NCBI GenBank assembly: GCA_030614585.1
Contig: JAUWTT010000017.1
Span: forward strand, 1-19,563
Reading direction: 5' to 3'
DNA: 19,563 nt
Origin: Acidobacteriota bacterium
GTDB taxonomy: Bacteria; Acidobacteriota; UBA6911; RPQK01; JAPXNP01
The notes below the pieces were generated by a model. That model worked only from the letters and a program-made list of their open reading frames with translations. It was not told the DNA's origin and ran no database searches. The stretch's first letter is position 1; each line of letters starts with the position of its first letter. Below are positions 16,101 through 19,563 of this stretch, piece after piece. A program made the translations under genes and the position numbers.

Positions 16101-16334
16101 TTGATCCCCCTGGCAATTGGAAGCAGTTCCCTATTCGACCTTCGCTATTTCCCGATGGCCAGAACATTGATGGGTGGTTTGATTGCCTCGACCGTTCTCA
16201 CCCTTGTAGTGCTCCCCACTTATTACACGCTGGTAGATGATTTCTCCACGGGGTTCAAGCGCCTTTGGAGGAATAGCTCGCCTTCGGCCGCCAAAGCCGT
16301 GCCGAAAGAGGATCCTGCCCCCGCCGAAGGATAA
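13116..16334 (+). CDS. RND efflux permease subunit 2 (AcrB/MdtC-like)
   Basis: A second, diverged RND subunit starting 12 nt after the first, with GGGAG upstream of ATG 13116. It has 1072 aa with the duplicated RND layout. Seen: FSIRFPVTICMILISFLLLG (TM1), LFPSINAPQIVVVVPYPNST, TM4 GMLVDNAVVVLESIYQNLEKG (Asp417, Asn418), TM10 GIVVNNGIVLLDHINNLRRKG (Asn951, Asn952) and TM11 RFRPILMTAMTTVVGLIPLA. The charged-residue pattern in the proton pathway is the same as in subunit 1. The second periplasmic domain begins with an acidic stretch (about 585-625, FEAEEMEDLEINYDFTENYH). One adaptor plus two adjacent, unequal permeases resembles MdtABC, where MdtB and MdtC form a mixed trimer; whether these two do so is inference. 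No TolC gene follows. The stop (16332-16334) runs directly into a heptamer repeat. Confidence 0.94.
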   Translation: MSDSFSKQSSTGDQDRSGHAFRLSEFSIRFPVTICMILISFLLLGTVSMFKIPLVLFPSINAPQIVVVVPYPNSTPAQIQESITKPLEEALSTLSHVERITSSSNANEANIRLMFPWDEDIDVLRSEARELVEQARKDLPEDVDRILVMNFNTSDIPIIEGRIASGHDLRGAYDLLDMRIKKPLEAIPGVAEVSIGGVEPKEIDIYLDLDAIKRYSIDVGKLFQSLDGANLNLSLGKLNEANNRYRVMSKGSIHSLEQLRKFPVNENGILLGDIAEVVMQEPSLAYGRHLNVEFAISLQIRKASYANTVETVQRVMAGIEQLNEDPALEGIEVLVWHDAGKEITKSLSGLLNAGLIGAILAVAVLYLFLRRVGATLLIGLSIPFSVISSIGFLYLLGNSLNVLSMMGLMLATGMLVDNAVVVLESIYQNLEKGKDRVTAACQGTQEVLRAVIAATLTSIIIFVPLVFGQETNLTIFLGITGVAIMITLLCSLFISLTLIPLGTVRFLKAKKHDEWLATRLSSLVQFLFKGRRKSRPEEDRALGKTVIAKYLSMMTWTLKHRYVVGLLVVPVIVAVSFYVLSQLPESSFEAEEMEDLEINYDFTENYHYQKIEEDFVDPVEEFLFENKEDFKIKDVYSFYGNNSASTSIYFAMDEISLEELREVREKIADGLPVIPGVEIRLGMQEGAENRNWIGVSLYGEDPTTLMDLAREARKRMTRTGEFSEVHTALERGEQEVQLILDRQLAKKYNVSPQSVSEILGIVLRGREIRGFQSPDGEVEIWVKLQAGDREDLGDLKSMVVGGGPGGEQVLLSQVAEFRIVRTPGSIQREDRQTYTDMFCNYGGENRETGKELITEVMDGLDYPPGYSWSYGFWTLREGKEENEFLFNILLALFMVYFVMASLFESLAHPFSIMISLLFAFVGVAWFLLITGTPFNIMAQIGILILIGIVVNNGIVLLDHINNLRRKGLPRPEAIREGCTERFRPILMTAMTTVVGLIPLAIGSSSLFDLRYFPMARTLMGGLIASTVLTLVVLPTYYTLVDDFSTGFKRLWRNSSPSAAKAVPKEDPAPAEG

Positions 16335-16467
16335 CTGGGGGCTGGGGGCTGGGAGCTGCAGGAGGCCTGCGGCCTGTGGCTTGGGATCTGAGGTTTGGTG
16401 CCCTTGATGGTGGAGTCTTGGATCGATCAGCTCCCAGCCCCTAGTTCCCAGTTCCCAGTTCCCACAC
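16333..16467. repeat. Inverted pair of heptamer arrays between convergent genes
   Basis: The left arm at 16333-16358 (unit NNCTGGG; first unit AACTGGG) and the right arm at 16428-16453 are reverse complements over 26 bp with three mismatches, including a perfect 14-bp core GGGGCTGGGAGCTG. On the minus strand the right array extends as three AACTGGG/GTGTGGG-type units to 16467. The arms flank 69 nt, and a small hairpin, GCAGG-AGG-CCTGC, lies at 16358-16370. The left arm begins at the RND stop codon; the right arm encodes the end of trmI. As RNA the pair could act as a bidirectional terminator. Confidence 0.75.
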
Positions 16468-17284
16468 TCAGCTTCCGGGTTCTAATCAGAAAGCCGGTGT
16501 GCCCCACCATACGGTGGAAGGGCCGCATCGCATTCTCGGCGACCGCCCAACTGCGTTGCAGGGTTTCCCGTGTCTCGACTTCTGACCAGCCAGGCTCGTC
16601 CTGAAGCTGCCGGACCAGGTGATAGACCTGAGTAACTGTCGGAAGCCAGGATAGGAGAATTCCACCAGGCCTCAACGCTCCGTATACGTGAGGCGTAGCA
16701 CGATGAGGTTCCGGGACGTCCAGGAGAACCAGGTCGAGATCTTCCTCTTCTATTCCTTCGTATACATCGGAGACCTTGACCTCATGAGTCGCGCCGGGGT
16801 CGCCCAGCAAGCTATGGGCTGCACGGATATTCGCGAGAGCAGGGTCAACGAACTCCTCTCGTCTTTCGTAAGAAGTTAACGTTCCGGTCCTTCCGATGAA
16901 ACGGAGCAGAATTAGTGATGTTGCTCCGGATCCAAGCCCCACTTCCAGAACGCGGGCGCCGGGGTAAACGTCCCCTCGAACCAGAAGGGTGGCCAGATCC
17001 TTCGGGTGAATGATGGACGTCCGGCGGCGTAGCTTCTTGAGTATGAAGTCTTCCAGGGTGAGCCGCAGGCAAACAACGCGAACACCCTGTTCACTCATCA
17101 GCTGGGCACCGGGAGGGCTGTCGATGATGATGTCGTGGGAGATATGCCCCGTACGCCGGTGATGGAACTTGTCACCGTGTTTCAGCTGAACAAAATGCCT
17201 CTGGCCTCGAGGCTCAGTGATGATAATGGTCTCTGCTTCTTGAAATGGAACTCTCAGTACATCCCCGGCTGGAGGCTCAGACAT
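16427..17284 (-). CDS. trmI: tRNA (adenine-58-N1)-methyltransferase TrmI
   Basis: SAM-dependent enzyme methylating N1 of adenine 58 in the T-loop of tRNAs, a tetramer in characterised bacterial cases. Seen: an N-terminal small beta domain (residues 10-60, with KFHHRRTGHISHDIIID), the SAM motif VLEVGLGSGATS (112-123), acidic Glu140 after strand 2 (SYERREEF), the catalytic-region motif LVLLDVPEPHRA (185-196), the TVTQV motif (216-220) and the family C-terminus RPFHRMVGHTGFLIRTRK (254-271). The ATG at 17282-17284 gives a normal N-terminus; an in-frame TTG at 17320 has GAGGA upstream and would add 12 residues. The last residues, roughly GTGNWELGAGS, are encoded by a heptamer array and are not part of the family fold. 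Confidence 0.92.
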   Translation of the reverse strand: MSEPPAGDVLRVPFQEAETIIITEPRGQRHFVQLKHGDKFHHRRTGHISHDIIIDSPPGAQLMSEQGVRVVCLRLTLEDFILKKLRRRTSIIHPKDLATLLVRGDVYPGARVLEVGLGSGATSLILLRFIGRTGTLTSYERREEFVDPALANIRAAHSLLGDPGATHEVKVSDVYEGIEEEDLDLVLLDVPEPHRATPHVYGALRPGGILLSWLPTVTQVYHLVRQLQDEPGWSEVETRETLQRSWAVAENAMRPFHRMVGHTGFLIRTRKLSVGTGNWELGAGS

Positions 17285-17320
17285 CGAAGAGAGAATATGT
17301 ACTGGGTGCCGGCAAGTCAA

Positions 17321-17451
17321 CTCACGCGGTCCTCACCGGACACTCGACGGAAAGGGTTTCGGGCTCAGACTAAGCACTCAGATTACAATGGTATTAGAAT
17401 CAGTTGCGTAAACCCGCATTTCTCACGAGATTGCGTAGCGAGGCTATGGAA
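17321..17451. other. Intergenic region upstream of trmI
   Basis: No gene is visible. The word TTGCGTA occurs twice in direct orientation, at 17404-17410 and 17431-17437, with CCCGCATTTCTCACGAGA between the copies. The AT-rich segment 17390-17400 could hold a promoter for the divergent trmI gene, but I cannot define hexamers with confidence. The stretch leads into the structured array at 17452. Confidence 0.3.
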
Positions 17452-17624
17452 AGCCCCGGTCTGGAATCCCGGGGCTCCGTATGCAACGAAATGGGGTGCA
17501 TGGCGGAAGATAAGCTTCTAGCTTGTCAAGTTGGTTTGGGGTGACGGCCTGGAAGGCCATCTTCCGCCCGGGGCTCTGTATGATCATCGGGCGTCATACG
17601 GAGCCGGGTCCTTTCAGGGCCCGG
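17452..17624. other. Dense array of abutting stem-loops (candidate structured RNA or palindromic mobile repeat)
   Basis: Stems in order: AGCCCCGG/CCGGGGCT (17452-17459, 17469-17476); ATGCA/TGCAT (17481-17485, 17497-17501); GGCGGAAGAT/ATCTTCCGCC (17502-17511, 17559-17568), enclosing three abutting arms: AAGCT-TCT-AGCTT (17512-17524), GTCA/TGAC with a 13-nt loop (17525-17545) and GGCC-TGGAA-GGCC (17546-17558); then GGCTCTGTATGA/TCATACGGAGCC (17572-17583, 17594-17605) and CCGGGTCC/GGGCCCGG (17604-17611, 17617-17624). An alternative long-range pair is GGCTCCGTATG (17473-17483) with CATACGGAGCC (17595-17605). The CTGGAA word recurs in two loops. It contains no convincing ORF. It could be a non-coding RNA, a repeat with inverted ends, or a relic of a mobile element. 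Confidence 0.6.
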
Positions 17625-17645
17625 GGAAAACACTGCGTCGGGACA

Positions 17646-17675
17646 TTGTCTGAAGGTCTCCGACCGCCCAATAAT
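17646..17675 (+). promoter_or_regulatory. Candidate promoter of the peptidase gene
   Basis: TTGTCT (17646-17651) and AATAAT (17670-17675), spaced 18 nt, match the sigma70 hexamers at 4/6 and 5/6. Initiation near 17682 would give a 40-nt leader. That would leave the structured array upstream of the transcript rather than in its 5' UTR. Confidence 0.3.
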
Positions 17676-17721
17676 CGATCTAGGCGATACTTGCCCGGTG
17701 TCCACGACGGAGAAAGAAGTA

Positions 17722-19563
17722 ATGAGTGGTATGTCAAAAATGAAACCTCAGGTGTTGGTGGGTTTGGGGCTCTGTCTCATCCTTTTCGGTCCTTCATTCT
17801 CATTGGCTCAATCCTCTGAAGAAGCGGACCCTCATAAGGAAGGCGAACTGTTGAGCAACATTCGGCAGGTGACATTCGAGGGACGAAGGGCTGGAGAAGG
17901 TTACTTCAGTGCTGACGGTTCGTTGTTGGTCTTTCAGAGCGAACGAGATCCGGACAACCCGTTCTTTCAGATCTTCGTTCTTGATCTGGAGAATGGGGAC
18001 ACGAACAGAATCTCCCCTGGATATGGGAAGACTACCTGCTCCTGGGTACATCCTGATGGCAAGAAGGTCCTCTTTGCTTCCACCCATTCCGATCCTGAGG
18101 CTCGAAAGAAGCAGGAAGCGGAACTCGAGGCCCGTGCCTCAGGCGAGGAACGTCGATACTCATGGGACTACGATGAGTTTTATGAGCTCTACGAAGCCGA
18201 CCGTGCGTCGGGTGAATTGAGACAGCTTACCAATGTGCAGGGCTATGACGCCGAAGGCTCTTGGTCTCCGGATGGAAACCTCATTGCTTTTTCGTCCAAT
18301 CGTGATGCCTACGCCCGACCCTTGAGCGCGGAAGAGAAGAGCATCTTCGAGAATGACAAATCTTACTTTGCGGACATCTACGTGATGAACGCTGATGGTT
18401 CCGAGGTCCATCGCCTTACCGATGTGCCGGGGTACGATGGTGGCCCTTTCTTCAGTGCTGACGGCAAGAAGATCTGTTGGCGGCGCTTTTCTGAGGATGG
18501 AGCCACCGCCGAGATCTTCACCATGAATGTGGACGGCACCGGCCAAAGGAAGATCACGAGTCTTGGCGCAATGTCATGGGCTCCCTTCTTCCACCCTTCC
18601 GGTGACTACCTGATCTTTGGCACCAACCTCCACGGTTTCGCCAACTTCGAACTCTATGCTGTAGATGCCGAAGGTCGTTCGGACCCTGTACGAGTCTCCT
18701 ACACGGAGGGATTTGACGGGCTGCCGGCGTTCTCGCCCGATGGAAGAGTCCTTGCCTGGACCAGTAATCGTACGCCTGGGGGACAGTCTCAGATCTTTTT
18801 TGCCGAGTGGAACGACGCCAGGGCACGTGAACTCCTGGGACTTTCAACCGGGCCTGCAACGGCCCCCGCGATCTCTTCCACGGACCTTCGCTTGCATGTG
18901 GAAGAGCTTGCGTCGGATGAAATGGAAGGAAGACTGACCGGAACACCGGGCGAGCGGCTGGCCGCAGAATACCTGGTATCGACCCTTGAAGCACTAGGTT
19001 TTGAGCCGGCGGGCGATGATGGCACCTTCTTTGATTCATTTGAATTCACGTCTGGAGTTTCACTGGGAGCCGGCAACCAATTCTCGTTTCAGGAAGGTGA
19101 GGATCCCAGTCAGACAGCCCAGGTTGACCAGGATTGGCGGCCCATCGCGTTTTCCAAGACGGGGGTGATTACGGCGGAAGGTATCGCCTTTGCCGGCTAT
19201 GGGATAGTGGCTCCAGCAGAAGAAGGACACGAGGAATATGACTCGTATGTCCATCTGGATGTCGAAGGCAAATGGGTACTTGTATTCCGTTATCTTCCTG
19301 AGGAGATCAGTCCGGAGCGGCGTCAGCATCTTTCCCCCTATTCTGGCCTTAGATACAAAGCTCTGGCGGCCCGAGAGCGGGGTGCGAAGGGATTGCTCGT
19401 GGTGAGCGGTCCCAACTCGCAAGTGGAGAAAGAGCTGGTGGAACTCTCGTTTGACGCTGCGATTGGAACTACAAGCATCGCGGTGATTTCCATAACCGAC
19501 CGGGTGGGTGATTTGCTGCTTGGATCAGCTGACAGGTCTCGGGCTGACAAGTCTCGGGCTGAC
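17722..19563 (+). CDS. Exported beta-propeller (PD40) and M28-type peptidase, 3' end cut by the window
   Basis: The frame is open for 614 codons to the window end with no stop. ATG 17722 follows GGAGAAAG. Seen: signal peptide (residues 1-30, hydrophobic VLVGLGLCLILFG, likely cleavage after SLAQ); six TolB/PD40-type blades with FSxDG or SPDG motifs at about 62-75, 108-124, 179-195, 243-259, 289-305 and 336-352; then the start of an M28 aminopeptidase domain (390-430, ELASDEMEGRLTGTPGERLA) and a PA-like inserted domain (about 470-600, with GYGIVAP, GKWVLVFRY and ARERGAKGLLVV). The zinc ligands of M28 would lie beyond the edge and cannot be checked. Expected role: periplasmic or secreted peptide hydrolysis. 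A Glu/Arg-rich insert (about 124-150) interrupts the second blade region. Confidence 0.9.
   Translation, partial: MSGMSKMKPQVLVGLGLCLILFGPSFSLAQSSEEADPHKEGELLSNIRQVTFEGRRAGEGYFSADGSLLVFQSERDPDNPFFQIFVLDLENGDTNRISPGYGKTTCSWVHPDGKKVLFASTHSDPEARKKQEAELEARASGEERRYSWDYDEFYELYEADRASGELRQLTNVQGYDAEGSWSPDGNLIAFSSNRDAYARPLSAEEKSIFENDKSYFADIYVMNADGSEVHRLTDVPGYDGGPFFSADGKKICWRRFSEDGATAEIFTMNVDGTGQRKITSLGAMSWAPFFHPSGDYLIFGTNLHGFANFELYAVDAEGRSDPVRVSYTEGFDGLPAFSPDGRVLAWTSNRTPGGQSQIFFAEWNDARARELLGLSTGPATAPAISSTDLRLHVEELASDEMEGRLTGTPGERLAAEYLVSTLEALGFEPAGDDGTFFDSFEFTSGVSLGAGNQFSFQEGEDPSQTAQVDQDWRPIAFSKTGVITAEGIAFAGYGIVAPAEEGHEEYDSYVHLDVEGKWVLVFRYLPEEISPERRQHLSPYSGLRYKALAARERGAKGLLVVSGPNSQVEKELVELSFDAAIGTTSIAVISITDRVGDLLLGSADRSRADKSRAD
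19528..19563 (+). repeat. 15-bp tandem repeat in the peptidase gene
   Basis: The unit GCTGACARGTCTCGG occurs at 19528-19542 and 19543-19557, and a third copy starts at 19558 and runs off the window. It is in frame and encodes repeats of A-D-(R/K)-S-R. It falls in the PA-like region and may extend past the edge. Confidence 0.75.

Noticed and set aside
17502..17568. tRNA gene, suggested by the cloverleaf-like arm arrangement
   Set aside because: The closing stem is 10 bp, the third arm has a 5-nt TGGAA loop instead of a TTC-containing T-loop, no anticodon arm of 5+7+5 exists, and no CCA or discriminator pattern follows.

Overview
The window looks like chromosomal DNA from a Gram-negative (diderm) bacterium of moderate GC content. 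Two periplasmic adaptor proteins, two RND pump subunits, a coenzyme-B12-type acyl-CoA mutase catalytic subunit, a TrmI tRNA methyltransferase and an exported beta-propeller/M28 peptidase fit a soil, marine or sediment heterotroph of an Acidobacteriota/Gemmatimonadota/Latescibacterota-like lineage. That placement is inference: there is no rRNA or other phylogenetic marker here.

Layout. 1-331: no confident gene, perhaps the 3' end of an unrecognised CDS. 332-2524 (+): MacA-like adaptor and MacB/LolD-type ATPase, with no FtsX/MacB permease after them. 2620-5835 (-): acyl-CoA mutase large subunit, then two Opp/Dpp/Nik-type ABC ATPases, with no permease or binding-protein gene. 5976-6239 (+): small unrecognised protein. 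6267-7626: IS481-type insertion sequence whose transposase has an in-frame TGA. 7644-7865 (-): 73-aa membrane protein. 8346-16334 (+): adaptor plus two different RND permeases, an MdtABC-like layout without a TolC gene. 16427-17284 (-): trmI. 17722-end (+): exported propeller/M28 peptidase, open at the window edge.

The theme is envelope export: one ABC-type and one RND-type tripartite pump, each lacking a partner in the window (ABC permease, outer-membrane channel). The three ABC ATPases must find permeases elsewhere.

The least explained material is non-coding. (i) An array of abutting stems at 17452-17624, with arms arranged like a cloverleaf and inverted end sequences, matches nothing I recognise. 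(ii) A 7-bp repeat family, consensus NNYTGGG, lies at or across the stop codons of four genes and has become part of the C-termini of two of them. (iii) Palindromic CACCAAG-type repeats occur upstream of the RND operon. (iv) The insertion sequence has two 19-bp sites per end in an unusual A-B/A'-B' order. No CRISPR array, rRNA or canonical tRNA was seen.
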